Origin: Hyphomonas adhaerens MHS-3
Lineage (GTDB): Bacteria > Pseudomonadota > Alphaproteobacteria > Caulobacterales > Hyphomonadaceae
Reading direction: 5' to 3'
Assembly (NCBI RefSeq): GCF_000685235.1
Contig: NZ_ARYH01000001.1
Location: forward strand, 1,550,001-1,614,000
Length of the DNA: 64,000 bases
This document shows, one piece after another, positions 37,488 through 46,531 of the stretch (its first letter is position 1; every line of letters begins with the position of its first letter). Under the pieces are notes generated by a model, which saw nothing but the letters and a program-made list of their open reading frames with translations, ran no database searches and was not told the origin of the DNA. The position numbers and the translations under genes were made by a program.

Positions 37488-37600
37488 AAATCGCCGCCTT
37501 CAGCGCCTGATCCAGATCCGCGATCAGGTCGTCGGCGCCTTTTTGCCGATGGAGAGAGAGGCGCACTGTGTTCGGTGCGGCCCCGGCGGCGGTCTTTTGT
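37488..37600 (-). pseudogene. Decayed 3' fragment of an O-acetylhomoserine sulfhydrylase gene
   Basis: Read on the minus strand, this stretch encodes AGAAPNTVRLSLHRQKGADD followed by LIADLDQALKAAI and a stop. That matches the C-terminus of the intact metY product at 41263-42549 (AGASPDTVRLSIGIEDAEDL then LIADLDQALKAAG). The DNA aligns closely with 41269-41375, with small indels and mismatches. Only about the last 30 codons remain, so this is a remnant of a duplication or rearrangement. It lies in the gap before the DUF1254 gene; apart from it and the palindromes, I see only a likely promoter in 37600-37694. Confidence 0.8.
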
Positions 37601-37694
37601 CTTCATCGTATCTGCCGGCCTCAGTAATGCGATTGCATTAAATTGCGCCCGGCCTATACCTTGGCCCTTGGAGAGCAAACTCGAGGGGCTGAAA

Positions 37695-39161
37695 TTGAAG
37701 CGTATCCTGACTGGCATAGTGATGGGCGTCGTCCTGATCGTCGCGTGCGTGCTTACCGCCGTCTTTGTTGCGAAGAATGGCGCTGTCAGCGCAGGCATTC
37801 GCGCCGCGACCTCCGGAATGGGCGATGCATCTGTCTCCGAGTTGGGCGACGTGAAACCCTATCCGCCCATCGAGTTTGCCGAGAAACACGCTTATGATCT
37901 CGGCGGGCAGGCCTATCTCTGGTTCTACGGCCGCTGGCGCATGATCCTGGAAGAGCGTGACTTTGTCCTGAAAAATGGCGCTGCGATCAATTCGCTCCTC
38001 AAATACCGCGATCCGCCCACCGCCGACGACGAGATCTATGTCACGCCGAACCTCGATGTCCTGAATATCGTCTCGTTTTTCGATCTCGCGGAGCAGCCGC
38101 AAATCCTGACGATCCCGCCTATCGAGGATGGCCGCTATTACACATTCATGTTCGTGGACGCCTGGCACAACATCATCGCCAACGTCTCGCGCCAGCATTA
38201 TCCGCAAGGTGGCCAGCAGGTCGCGCTGGTCGGTCCGGGCTGGCAGGGGGCACTGCCTGAGGGCGCTATTCGCCTGGACTCGCCGACAAACACGGTGGCG
38301 CTGCTCGGGCGTATCCGTGTCAGTCCCGAAATCCCGGAAGACGTGGCAAAGGCGCAGGCCCTTCTCGATGCGGTAGAGGTGGCGCCGCTCAGCACGATGA
38401 TGGATGTACCCGTGCCGGCGGGCACCGTACCGGGGCAGAGCTATGAGCTGATCGACCCGAATGCGCGGCAAACGCTCGCTATTTTCGACAATTACCGTGA
38501 AATCCTCCGGCGCAATCCGCCTTACGGAAAAGACGCCTACGCGGCGGATATCTTCGAGGAAATCATTCCGGGCGCCGGCCTGGAACCCAATCCGGTCTTT
38601 ATGGCGGGGCTGAAGGAAACGGCACGGGATAGCCAGCGCATGATCCGGACGATTCCTCTGGCCTCTCGCCTGCGTGGCTGGAGCATGACCCCGCCGGAGG
38701 TTTCCACGCCAGACTGGTCGTGGTTGTTGCGGGCAGCGCTGACGGAGTACGGCATCCTCGTGAACGTGAAAGAGGAGTCCGTCTACATCACCACGACGCT
38801 GGATTCTGATCGGAAGAATATGACGGGCGGGGAGTCCTATGAGCTGCGGCTTGCGTCACCCCCTCCCGTCAAGGAATTCTGGTCCATCACCCTGTACGAT
38901 ATGGCAACGGCGCAGCTGATTGCGAATGATTGGGACAAGTTCCGGATCGGCGACAACACGCCTGGCTTGAAATATGAGGCGGACGGATCGCTTCGTCTCT
39001 TTATCTCACCTGAGCCGCCGGAAGACGCTGACGATGTCCCCAACTGGATTCCGAGCACCCCGAACAAGGATATCCAGTTGAACATCGTCATGCGGATTTA
39101 CGGGCCGACCGATGAAATCCTCAGCAAGGAATGGTTCCCGGAAAACTGGCAGAAGCAGTAA
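37695..39161 (+). CDS. DUF1254/DUF1214 domain protein
   Basis: 488 residues. A TTG at 37695, six bases after GAGGGG, is the best start: the open frame continues 40 codons further upstream but across the metY remnant. A membrane or signal segment (ILTGIVMGVVLIVACVLTAV) is followed by DUF1254 (IYVTPNLDVLNIVSFFDLAE, TIPPIEDGRYYTFMFVDAWH) and a C-terminal DUF1214 (FWSITLYDMATAQLIAND). The family is common in environmental proteobacteria and lacks a firm biochemical role. It has its own terminator downstream. Confidence 0.85.
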   Translation: MKRILTGIVMGVVLIVACVLTAVFVAKNGAVSAGIRAATSGMGDASVSELGDVKPYPPIEFAEKHAYDLGGQAYLWFYGRWRMILEERDFVLKNGAAINSLLKYRDPPTADDEIYVTPNLDVLNIVSFFDLAEQPQILTIPPIEDGRYYTFMFVDAWHNIIANVSRQHYPQGGQQVALVGPGWQGALPEGAIRLDSPTNTVALLGRIRVSPEIPEDVAKAQALLDAVEVAPLSTMMDVPVPAGTVPGQSYELIDPNARQTLAIFDNYREILRRNPPYGKDAYAADIFEEIIPGAGLEPNPVFMAGLKETARDSQRMIRTIPLASRLRGWSMTPPEVSTPDWSWLLRAALTEYGILVNVKEESVYITTTLDSDRKNMTGGESYELRLASPPPVKEFWSITLYDMATAQLIANDWDKFRIGDNTPGLKYEADGSLRLFISPEPPEDADDVPNWIPSTPNKDIQLNIVMRIYGPTDEILSKEWFPENWQKQ

Positions 39162-39182
39162 CGCCATCCGGAGACCCAAAAG

Positions 39183-39211
39183 AAAAGGGCGGCCAATTGG
39201 CCGCCGTTTTT
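39183..39211. terminator. Bidirectional terminator between DUF1254 and yeiH-like genes
   Basis: GGCGGCC-AATT-GGCCGCC flanked by AAAA and TTTTT serves two convergent genes. Confidence 0.9.
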
Positions 39212-40220
39212 ATTGGATCTGCAGCCCCGTCAGAACGAGGAAGCTGGCGCCGATCAGGACGGCAAGTGAGAGCACCCCGGTGGTCAGCACACGTCCGCCG
39301 CTGGCGAGGACGGCGCGCAGATCCACCATCAGGCCGAGGGCGGCCATTGAGACAAGGGTGAGCAGCGTCGAGGCCACAGCGATCGGGGGCAGGGCGGCTG
39401 CCGGAATCAGATTGGCGCTACGCAGAGCCATCATGGCGAGGAAGCCGATGATGAACCAGGGCACGAGGCGGCCGAGGCCCGGGCGGCTGGCGCCTGCCGC
39501 TTTTCCGCCCGCAAGACCGAGCAACAGGATCACCGGACCGAGCAGCAGCACACGGATCAGTTTGACTAATGTGCCCACCTGCGTCGAGAGAAGGCCCACA
39601 GGCGCCGTCGCTGCCAGCACCTGCGGCACGGCATAGACGGTCAGGCCCGCCAGAACGCCATATTGCCGTTCGCTCATGTCCAGCTGCAGCTTGAACAGTG
39701 GCAGGAACAGAACGACGAGAATTCCGAGCGCCGCGGTAAAGGCGATGGACGCCGTGACATGTTCCGACTCCGCCTCGATCACGGGCGCGGCCGCGACGAT
39801 GGCGGAGTTGCCGCAGATCGAATTTCCGCAGGCGACCAGAAGCGCCAGCTTGTGCGGCAGGCCGATCACGCGCCCGATGCCATAGCTGATCGCGATGGCC
39901 GCGAAGACGACCCCGGCAATCGCCGCCACCAGCGGTAGGCCCGCTTTGCCGATGGCCGCCGCACTGACAGAGGCGCCAAGCAGCACGATGGCCGCCTCCA
40001 GCAACAGTTTCGAGGAAAAGTGTACGCCGGCGCGCAGCCGGTCATGCAGACCGAAGATCGTATGGAACGCCACGCCAAGCAGGATCGCCAGCACGAGCGC
40101 CTCGAACCAGGCGCGGCCGAATACCTGCACTTCCGCTACCTGCAGCCCCGCTGCCAGCAGGGCGATCAGCGCCGCCAGCACGAGGCCGGGCATGATGGAT
40201 CGGGTGCGCTGGAACAGCAT
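39210..40220 (-). CDS. YeiH/UPF0324-family putative sulfate exporter
   Basis: 336 residues with about ten hydrophobic helices. The motif CGNSICGNSAIVAAAPVIEA is the hallmark of the YeiH family, and FSSKLLLEAAIVLLGASVS and QVGTLVKLIRVLLLGPVIL are also typical. Family members are proposed to export sulfate or a related anion. A LysR regulator is divergent 100 bp away, the usual yeiH-yeiE style arrangement. Confidence 0.88.
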   Translation of the reverse strand: MLFQRTRSIMPGLVLAALIALLAAGLQVAEVQVFGRAWFEALVLAILLGVAFHTIFGLHDRLRAGVHFSSKLLLEAAIVLLGASVSAAAIGKAGLPLVAAIAGVVFAAIAISYGIGRVIGLPHKLALLVACGNSICGNSAIVAAAPVIEAESEHVTASIAFTAALGILVVLFLPLFKLQLDMSERQYGVLAGLTVYAVPQVLAATAPVGLLSTQVGTLVKLIRVLLLGPVILLLGLAGGKAAGASRPGLGRLVPWFIIGFLAMMALRSANLIPAAALPPIAVASTLLTLVSMAALGLMVDLRAVLASGGRVLTTGVLSLAVLIGASFLVLTGLQIQ

Positions 40221-40270
40221 GGTTTCCGCCTTTCACTGGACGGAAAACAGATGCCAGCACCAATCATGTC

Positions 40271-40305
40271 ATTCTATCGAATAATAATGTATATTCCATT
40301 CGGAA
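40271..40305. promoter_or_regulatory. Two inverted repeats in the yeiH-lysR divergent promoter
   Basis: ATTC-TATC-GAAT (40271-40282) and TTCC-ATTC-GGAA (40294-40305) are spaced 23 bp centre to centre, about two helical turns, immediately upstream of the lysR start at 40321. This matches the recognition-site plus activation-site layout of LysR-type regulators. Confidence 0.45.
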
Positions 40306-40320
40306 AAATTGGACGAATAG

Positions 40321-41190
40321 ATGACCCTGGAACAATTGCGCATTTTCGTGGCCGTCGCCGAGCGGGAGCATCTGACCCGCGCGGCGGCAGATATCGGTCT
40401 GACGGCCTCGGCCGTCAGCGCGTCGGTCCGGGCGCTGGAAGCGTATTACAATGTGGCCCTGTTTGACCGGGTGGGGCGCGGCATTGAGCTGACGGAAGCG
40501 GGCCGTGTCTTTCTGGGCGAGGCGAAGGCGACCCTGGCGCGGGCGGAGGCGGCGGGGTTGGCGTTGAGCGAGCTGGGCGGATTGCGCCGTGGCACGCTGC
40601 ATGTGCAGGCCAGCCAGACGATAGCGAATTACTGGCTGCCGCCGCGCCTGATGCGCTTTCATGACGATCATCCCGGAATCGACGTGCGCCTGGAGGTCGG
40701 CAACACCCGGAGTGTCGCCGATGCCGTTCTGAACGGGCAGGCCGAACTTGGCTTCATTGAAGGCGAGATCGATGCACCGGCCCTGCATGTCAGGCTGATG
40801 GCCAAGGACGCGATGATGGTCGTAACCGACCGCAATCATCCGTTTGCAGACGGGCACCCGCTCACGGATGCGGACCTTGCTGCGGCGAAATGGGTGATGC
40901 GGGAAGCGGGTTCCGGCACGCGGGCGGCGCTGATGGATGCGCTTGCCGGGCGAGGGCTTGCACTGGCGGACCTGACCATCGCGCTGGAACTGCCGTCTAA
41001 CGAGGCCGTTGTCTCGGCCATTCGGGGCACATCCGGCGTGGCGGCGGTTTCAGGTGCGGTGGTTGCGCCGCTGATCGCCCGCGGCGATCTGGTGGCCGCG
41101 AACATGTCCCTCCCGGTCCGTCATTTTTATGCGCTGCACCACAAGGAGCGCCGGCTCAGCAAGGCAGCAGACGTGCTGCTGGGCCTCTGA
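40321..41190 (+). CDS. LysR-family transcriptional regulator
   Basis: 289 residues. Helix-turn-helix near the N-terminus (LTRAAADIGLTASAVSASVR, then LEAYYNVALFDR) and a periplasmic-binding-protein-like effector domain (GTLHVQASQTIANYWLPPRL, GQAELGFIEGEID). It most likely controls the divergent yeiH-like gene and itself. The similarity to CbbR/YeiE-type regulators suggests a sulfur- or anion-related effector, which is inference from the neighbour. Confidence 0.92.
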   Translation: MTLEQLRIFVAVAEREHLTRAAADIGLTASAVSASVRALEAYYNVALFDRVGRGIELTEAGRVFLGEAKATLARAEAAGLALSELGGLRRGTLHVQASQTIANYWLPPRLMRFHDDHPGIDVRLEVGNTRSVADAVLNGQAELGFIEGEIDAPALHVRLMAKDAMMVVTDRNHPFADGHPLTDADLAAAKWVMREAGSGTRAALMDALAGRGLALADLTIALELPSNEAVVSAIRGTSGVAAVSGAVVAPLIARGDLVAANMSLPVRHFYALHHKERRLSKAADVLLGL

Positions 41191-41211
41191 GCCGCCTGAT
41201 CTGACCGGCAT

Positions 41212-41243
41212 AAAAAAGGGCAGCCAATGGGCTGCCCTTTGTC
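41212..41243. terminator. Bidirectional terminator between lysR and metY
   Basis: AAAGGGCAGCC and GGCTGCCCTTT form a strong stem flanked by A6 and a T-rich end, between convergent genes. Confidence 0.9.
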
Positions 41244-41262
41244 TTTACTGGACGGGAAGGCT

Positions 41263-42549
41263 TCAGCCCGCCGCCTTCAGTGCCTGGTCCAGATCCGCGA
41301 TCAGGTCTTCGGCGTCTTCGATGCCGATGGAGAGGCGGACCGTGTCCGGCGAGGCGCCGGCGGCGATCTGCTGTTCTTCGGTCAGCTGACGGTGCGTGGT
41401 CGAGGCCGGGTGAATGACCAGCGAGCGGGCATCGCCGAGGTTTGCGACATGGCTGAACAGGTTCAGGCCGGCAACGAATTTCATGCAGGCATCATAGCCG
41501 CCCTTCAGCTGCACGGTGAACAGCGCGCCAGCGCCTTTCGGGCAGATTTTCGGGATGCGGTCCTTGTAGGGCGACGAGTCGAGCCCGGCATAGGTGACGC
41601 CGGAGACGGCCTCATGGCCTTCCAGCCAGGCGGCGATCTTCTTCGCATTGGCGATGTGCTTCTCCATGCGCAGCGACAGGGTCTCGATGCCCATCAGCGT
41701 GTAGTGCGCGCCTTGCGGGTTCATCGTCATGCCGAGGTCACGCAGGCCGATGGCGATGCCATGGAAGGTGAAGGCGGCCGGGCCGAACGTCTCGTGGAAG
41801 GTGAGGCCGTGATAGGCCGGTTCCGGCTGGGAGAGGGACGGGAACTTGTCGCTGGCCGACCAGTCGAACTTGCCGGAGTCGACCACCACGCCGCCGGTGA
41901 CCGTGCCATTGCCGGTCATGTATTTCGTCAGCGAGTGAACGACCAGCGTCGCGCCATGGTCGATCGGGCGGCAGAGATAGGGCGTGGCCGTCGTGTTGTC
42001 GACGATCAGCGGAATACCGGCCTCGTCCGCGATGGCGGCGACGGCGTCGAGATCGGTGATATAGCCACCGGGGTTCGCGATGGTCTCGCAGAAGATGGCG
42101 CGGGTGTCGTCATCGATCGCGGCTTTCACGGCGTCGAGGTCGTCGAAGTCGACAAAGGTGCACGACCAGCCGAAGCGTTTGAAGGTCTGGCTGAACTGGG
42201 TGATCGTCCCGCCATAGAGGCGCGTCGAGGCCACAATGTTGCGGCCCGGCGCCATCAGCGGGAACAGCGACATGATCTGCGCCGCATGGCCGGACGAGCA
42301 GCAGACTGCGCCTGCGCCGCCTTCCAGCGCGGCGATGCGGTTCTGCAGCGCGCCGATCGTCGGGTTTGTCAGGCGGGAATAGATGTAGCCGACTTCCTGC
42401 AGCCCGAAGAGCGCGGCGGCATGATCGGCATCGCGGAACACATAGGCGGTGGTCTGGTAGATCGGCACCTGGCGTGCGCCGGTGGCCGGGTCGGCCTCGG
42501 TGCCTGCGTGAATGGCCAGCGTGTCAAAGCCCTGCGGTGTGTCGGTCAT
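41263..42549 (-). CDS. metY: O-acetylhomoserine aminocarboxypropyltransferase / sulfhydrylase
   Basis: 428 residues. This Cys/Met-metabolism PLP enzyme makes homocysteine directly from O-acetylhomoserine and sulfide. The PLP lysine lies in HSLTKYMTGNG, with the Tyr/Arg pair in YIYSRLTNPTIGALQNRIAA and the substrate-binding SLVIHPASTTHRQL near the C-terminus. Its length and the missing gap typical of cystathionine gamma-synthases favour MetY. A remnant of a second copy lies at 37488-37600. Confidence 0.93.
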   Translation of the reverse strand: MTDTPQGFDTLAIHAGTEADPATGARQVPIYQTTAYVFRDADHAAALFGLQEVGYIYSRLTNPTIGALQNRIAALEGGAGAVCCSSGHAAQIMSLFPLMAPGRNIVASTRLYGGTITQFSQTFKRFGWSCTFVDFDDLDAVKAAIDDDTRAIFCETIANPGGYITDLDAVAAIADEAGIPLIVDNTTATPYLCRPIDHGATLVVHSLTKYMTGNGTVTGGVVVDSGKFDWSASDKFPSLSQPEPAYHGLTFHETFGPAAFTFHGIAIGLRDLGMTMNPQGAHYTLMGIETLSLRMEKHIANAKKIAAWLEGHEAVSGVTYAGLDSSPYKDRIPKICPKGAGALFTVQLKGGYDACMKFVAGLNLFSHVANLGDARSLVIHPASTTHRQLTEEQQIAAGASPDTVRLSIGIEDAEDLIADLDQALKAAG

Positions 42550-42661
42550 GTCGTTTCCTCGGTTTCTAGCCCTGCGGTTTCTCCGCCGTCTTTAGGGGAG
42601 CGGCCGGGGCGCAGCAATGAGGAAATCTGACGTGTTCGCCGCAGGCTTTCTGATGCGTGCC

Positions 42662-43513
42662 TTACTGGCTGAACGTGCCGCAGGCGGCCGGGTCGCCGGT
42701 GGTGAGGCCGCGTTTCAGCCATTCGACCCGCTGGTCGGCGGTGCCGTGGGTGAAGGCCTCCGGCGTCACCTTGCCGGTCATGCGCTTCTGGATCATGTCG
42801 TCGCCAATGGCCTGGGCCGTCCGCAGGCCTTCTTCGACATCGCCAGCTTCCAGCGCGACGGCGCCGTCTGAGGCTTCGGCGGCATGGGCTGCCCAGACGC
42901 CGGCATAGCAGTCGGCCTGCAGCTCCAGCGCAACCGACCAGCTATTGGCCTCTTCCTGGCTGTCAGCGGCCTGCTGGAGCTTGCGCACCGCGTCGCTGGT
43001 GCCGGTCAGCTTCTGAACATGGTGTCCGAATTCGTGTGCGATCACATACGCCTTGGCGAAGTCTGCACCGGAGGCGCCAAGCTGGGTCTGCATGTCCTGC
43101 CAGAAGCCGAGGTCGAGATACACGGTCTGGTCTGCCGGGCAGTAGAACGGCCCCATGGCGGCCTGGCCATAGCCGCAGCCGGTGCCCGTGCCTTGTTCGT
43201 AGAGCACAACTGTGGGGGCGGTATAGCTGCGGAGCTCCTGGCTCCACACGTCATTGATGTTGGCGCTGATGACATCGACAAACTGGCCGGCTTCGTCTTC
43301 CGGTGTGCCGCGGACGCCTTCCTGCGTACTGGCCGCGTTGCCGGTCGACTGGCTACCGACAATCTGGGCCACTTCCTCCGGCTCCATGCCGAGGACGAAA
43401 TAGCCGATCAGGGCGATGATGATGACGCCGATACCGCCGCCGGCCACCTTGCCGGGCCCCATGCCCCGACGGTCCTCGATATTGCCGCCCTTGCGTCCAC
43501 CTTGCCAGCGCAT
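42662..43513 (-). CDS. YpfJ-type neutral zinc metallopeptidase
   Basis: 283 residues from the ATG at 43513, preceded by AGGAGAGAG; the longer open frame adds 32 codons with no family support. The sequence begins RWQGGRKGGNIEDRRG, the family opening, followed by one membrane helix (GGGIGVIIIALIGYFVLG) and a periplasmic domain with zinc motif HEFGHHVQKL and YCPADQTVYLDLGFW. The motif NSWSVALELQADCYAGVWA is also typical. Probably an envelope protease; no substrate is known. Confidence 0.9.
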   Translation of the reverse strand: MRWQGGRKGGNIEDRRGMGPGKVAGGGIGVIIIALIGYFVLGMEPEEVAQIVGSQSTGNAASTQEGVRGTPEDEAGQFVDVISANINDVWSQELRSYTAPTVVLYEQGTGTGCGYGQAAMGPFYCPADQTVYLDLGFWQDMQTQLGASGADFAKAYVIAHEFGHHVQKLTGTSDAVRKLQQAADSQEEANSWSVALELQADCYAGVWAAHAAEASDGAVALEAGDVEEGLRTAQAIGDDMIQKRMTGKVTPEAFTHGTADQRVEWLKRGLTTGDPAACGTFSQ

Positions 43514-43623
43514 CCGCTCTCTCCTGATACTGTGCCGGGCCTCTCGCCCGGCCATTGCCGCTATCCTAGCATCCATGCGAGGACGAAACAGTCCTTTTGG
43601 CCAGCCCATGCAGGGGAGTTCTC

Positions 43624-44046
43624 ATGCACGAAACCATCGCTCTCAGGACTTCGGGGCAGGGCCTCTATGAATTCACCCGGGCCGTCCAGCGGTTCCTGTC
43701 CGATATGCCCGTCCGCAATGGGCTGCTGACGCTGTTCTGCCAGCATACGTCCTGCTCGCTGCTGGTGCAGGAGAATGCCGATCCCGATGTGCAGGCAGAC
43801 CTGAAGGCCTTTTTCCGCCGCCTCGTGCCGCCAGCGAACGATCCATCCATGAGCTATCTGGAACATCGCACCGAAGGGCCGGACGATATGCCCGCGCACA
43901 TCAAGGCCGCGCTGACGCAGACGTCTCTTTCAATCCCGGTGATCGAAGGCCGCCTGGCGCTGGGCACCTGGCAAGGGCTCTATCTGTTCGAGCACCGCGA
44001 CGCCCCGCACACCCGCCGCGTCGTGGCGCACTTGCTGGAAGGCTAG
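43624..44046 (+). CDS. yjbQ: YjbQ/UPF0047 family protein
   Basis: 140 residues from the ATG at 43624, which follows CAGGGGAG. The family signature is clear: GLLTLFCQHTSCSLLVQENA, YLEHRTEGPDDMPAHIKAAL and LGTWQGLYLFEHRDAPHTRR, with the conserved His and Glu residues. Some members have weak thiamine-phosphate synthase activity. The stop codon overlaps that of the convergent methyltransferase by sharing CTAG. Confidence 0.92.
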   Translation: MHETIALRTSGQGLYEFTRAVQRFLSDMPVRNGLLTLFCQHTSCSLLVQENADPDVQADLKAFFRRLVPPANDPSMSYLEHRTEGPDDMPAHIKAALTQTSLSIPVIEGRLALGTWQGLYLFEHRDAPHTRRVVAHLLEG

Positions 44047-45089
44047 AACCCCGCCGGTGCCGGCAGGCCGCTGGACGACAGGCAGACCGCCTTGAAGCGT
44101 TCGCCCATGTCTTTCGGGTCGATCAGGCGCTGGGCGGCATTGAACATGGCTTCGCCGTCGTCCGGGTTCGCCTTGACCAATTGATTGAGCCGCGCCTGCG
44201 CGCCGAGGCCCAGCAGGAACATGCCCTGGGGGGCCGGTCCGGCGACATCCAGCCCGGCTTTGCGGGAGAGGCGCGCCAGCCGTCCGAAATCGACATCCAC
44301 CGTCAGGTCGGACTCGCCGGGCAGGGCGAGCGGGCTGACCTGCTCACCATCCTTGTACGAACGAAGACTGTCCCCGGGCGCCTTATCCGAGGGGCCATAA
44401 TCCACGAACAGGGCACGGAAGGGCGCGTCGCGGGTCACGAGGTCTGCGACCAGCAGGTCCATGCCGGTCTGCACTTCCACCACGGCGCGCGTCTCTCCGG
44501 CGCCTTCCGGCGGGGCCTGTTCATCGGCGGCGAGGCCGAAGACGAGGTCACGGCTGGCATCGAGGCCGATGACGCATTCGCGCCATGACCCGCCATCCCG
44601 GCGGAACTGGCGGGCGGGCAGGCAGTCGAGATATTCGTTTGCGACCAGCAGCATGGGGCCGGCAGGCACTTCGGCCAGCGTGGAGACGAAATCCGGCTGG
44701 GCGGCTGCAAGCGCGTCCCGCTGGATATCGCGCATCGCCGGTGAGGGTTCGACGAGGGTCAGCCGCATGGCCTTTGCGAAGTCTTCGCCGCCCGCCACCA
44801 TGCCGAGGCGCAGCGCGTCCTGCATCAGGGCACCGCGGCCGGGGCCGATCTCGACGATCCGGATTTCCTCAGGCGATCCCATCGCCTTCCATTCATGCAC
44901 CAGCCAGAGGCCGATCAGTTCGCCGAAGATCTGGCTGATCTCGGGGGCGGTGATGAAATCCTTCCCGATGCCGGGACGCGTGGCGTAATAGCCCTGCGCC
45001 GTGTCATGCAGGCAGAGCTGCATATAGGTCGACACAGGGATCGGGCCGCCTGTTTCGATCAGGCGGATGAGACGGTCTTTCAGGGTCAC
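44043..45089 (-). CDS. MidA/NDUFAF7-family protein arginine methyltransferase-like protein
   Basis: 348 residues from a GTG at 45089 that overlaps the lgt stop in a GTGA junction; the longer open frame would run deep into lgt. Motifs: GPIPVSTYMQLCLHDTAQGY, FITAPEISQIFGELIGLWLV, and the SAM motif IVEIGPGRGALMQDALR. In mitochondria NDUFAF7 dimethylates an arginine of complex I; bacterial members lack a proven role. Translational coupling with lgt is likely. Confidence 0.88.
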   Translation of the reverse strand: MTLKDRLIRLIETGGPIPVSTYMQLCLHDTAQGYYATRPGIGKDFITAPEISQIFGELIGLWLVHEWKAMGSPEEIRIVEIGPGRGALMQDALRLGMVAGGEDFAKAMRLTLVEPSPAMRDIQRDALAAAQPDFVSTLAEVPAGPMLLVANEYLDCLPARQFRRDGGSWRECVIGLDASRDLVFGLAADEQAPPEGAGETRAVVEVQTGMDLLVADLVTRDAPFRALFVDYGPSDKAPGDSLRSYKDGEQVSPLALPGESDLTVDVDFGRLARLSRKAGLDVAGPAPQGMFLLGLGAQARLNQLVKANPDDGEAMFNAAQRLIDPKDMGERFKAVCLSSSGLPAPAGF

Positions 45090-46054
45090 GCTTTGGTCTT
45101 GGTGTCTTTGGGGGTCTTTGGTTTCAGCGCGTTCCAGACGAGCCACGCGCCGCCCAGCCACATCGGGATGGACAGCAGCTGGCCCATGGTCAGCCATTCC
45201 GGCATGCCGTGGACGAAGCTGTCCGGCATACGGAAGTTTTCCACCACGGTGCGTCCGAAGGCGTACATCAGCAGGAACAGGCCCGCGACGAGGCCGGGCC
45301 GTTTCAGGGCGCCGAAGCGCCAGATCAGAATGGAGAGCACGATCAGCGGCAGCCAGCCCTCCAGCGCCGATTCATACAGCTGGCTCGGATAGCGGGCGGT
45401 CTCGAAGCCGTTATAGACCCATTTTCCGGTGTCCCAGTTGAAGGCCGGCGGGGTGGAGCCCGGCACCACGCCTTCCGGGAAGACCATGCCCCACGAGGAG
45501 TCCGTGTGGCGGCCATACAGCTCGGCATTGATGAAGTTTGCAATTCGCACGAGGCCGATGCCGATCGGCGCCACGACCCCGGCGATGTCGCCGATCGAGA
45601 ACAGGCTGACCTTTCGCGACCAGGCGAAATAGACAAGCGCGACGGCAACGCCGGAGATCCCTCCGTGGAAAGACATGCCGCCATCCCAGATCCGCAGGAT
45701 CGTGCCCGGATCCGCCATCAGGGCGTCCATCTGGTAGGGCACCATGTAGAACAGGATGTAGCCGAGCCGTCCGCCGAGGATGATGCCCAGGATGATCCAG
45801 AACATGATGTCGTCCAGCTGGTCCTTGGTCAGCGGGCTTTCGCCGCCGAACAGGGCCGGGCGCCGGATCATGGCGCTGGCATACCACCAGGCGAGGCCGA
45901 TCCCGGCCATGTAACCCAGCGCGTACCAGCGCAGATGGAACGTGCCGAGGCCGATAAAGCCGAAATCTATGGAGAAAAGGGCGGGGCTCATCTCGGGGAA
46001 AGAGAGGGCACCGGCAGCCAGGTGTGCCCCCAGCAGCGTCATCGTGTCGAACAT
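45086..46054 (-). CDS. lgt: Prolipoprotein diacylglyceryl transferase
   Basis: 322 residues, integral membrane. Lgt attaches diacylglycerol to the lipobox cysteine of the many lipoproteins in this window. The signature GLVRIANFINAELYGR and the conserved HGG in GGMSFHGGISG are present, with seven or so hydrophobic segments. The gene is followed with a 4 bp overlap by the midA-like gene. The extra loop around MVFPEGVVPGSTPP is normal for proteobacterial Lgt. Confidence 0.97.
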   Translation of the reverse strand: MFDTMTLLGAHLAAGALSFPEMSPALFSIDFGFIGLGTFHLRWYALGYMAGIGLAWWYASAMIRRPALFGGESPLTKDQLDDIMFWIILGIILGGRLGYILFYMVPYQMDALMADPGTILRIWDGGMSFHGGISGVAVALVYFAWSRKVSLFSIGDIAGVVAPIGIGLVRIANFINAELYGRHTDSSWGMVFPEGVVPGSTPPAFNWDTGKWVYNGFETARYPSQLYESALEGWLPLIVLSILIWRFGALKRPGLVAGLFLLMYAFGRTVVENFRMPDSFVHGMPEWLTMGQLLSIPMWLGGAWLVWNALKPKTPKDTKTKA

Positions 46055-46143
46055 GCGGCCTCTTTTCCCTGTCTTGCCCCGAACCTATCTGTTACGGAAT
46101 GTGGCAGACAAGGCCAGCCACCCGCGCGCGAAGGAGTAGCCTC

Positions 46144-46401
46144 ATGGCGACGACAAATCCACTGCTCGATGACATTGCAGGTCTGATGACCGGCGCATTG
46201 GGGGCGGCGCGTACAGCGGGCGAAGAGGCCAAAACGGCGGCGCAGTCCCGCGTGCGGGCGATGATCGCCGATATGGACCTGGCCGGGCGTGACGAAGTCG
46301 AGGCGCTGAAGGCGCTGGCCGTCTCCGCGCTGGAAAAGGTCGAGGCGCTTGAAAAGCGTGTGGCGGAGCTGGAAGCCGCCGAAAAAGCAGGCGACGATTG
46401 A
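46144..46401 (+). CDS. ubiK: UbiK-family accessory factor (YqiC-like)
   Basis: 85 residues from the ATG at 46144 with GAAGGAG upstream. An N-terminal helical stretch (NPLLDDIAGLMTGALGAART) is followed by a C-terminal coiled coil (ALEKVEALEKRVAELEAAEK), the pattern of the UbiK/BMFP family that assists the UbiJ lipid-binding step of ubiquinone synthesis. It is divergent from lgt by 89 bp. Confidence 0.88.
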   Translation: MATTNPLLDDIAGLMTGALGAARTAGEEAKTAAQSRVRAMIADMDLAGRDEVEALKALAVSALEKVEALEKRVAELEAAEKAGDD

Positions 46402-46531
46402 CGTCTGGAGCTCCCGCAACTGTTGAAGCGCATGGACCTCGTCGCTGAGGGGCGTATGCATGGACCATGCGTGGGGATAGCGCAGAGGGACGAATCCTGT
46501 CCCGATAAGACTGTCTGCGAGGGGAGCGTAA

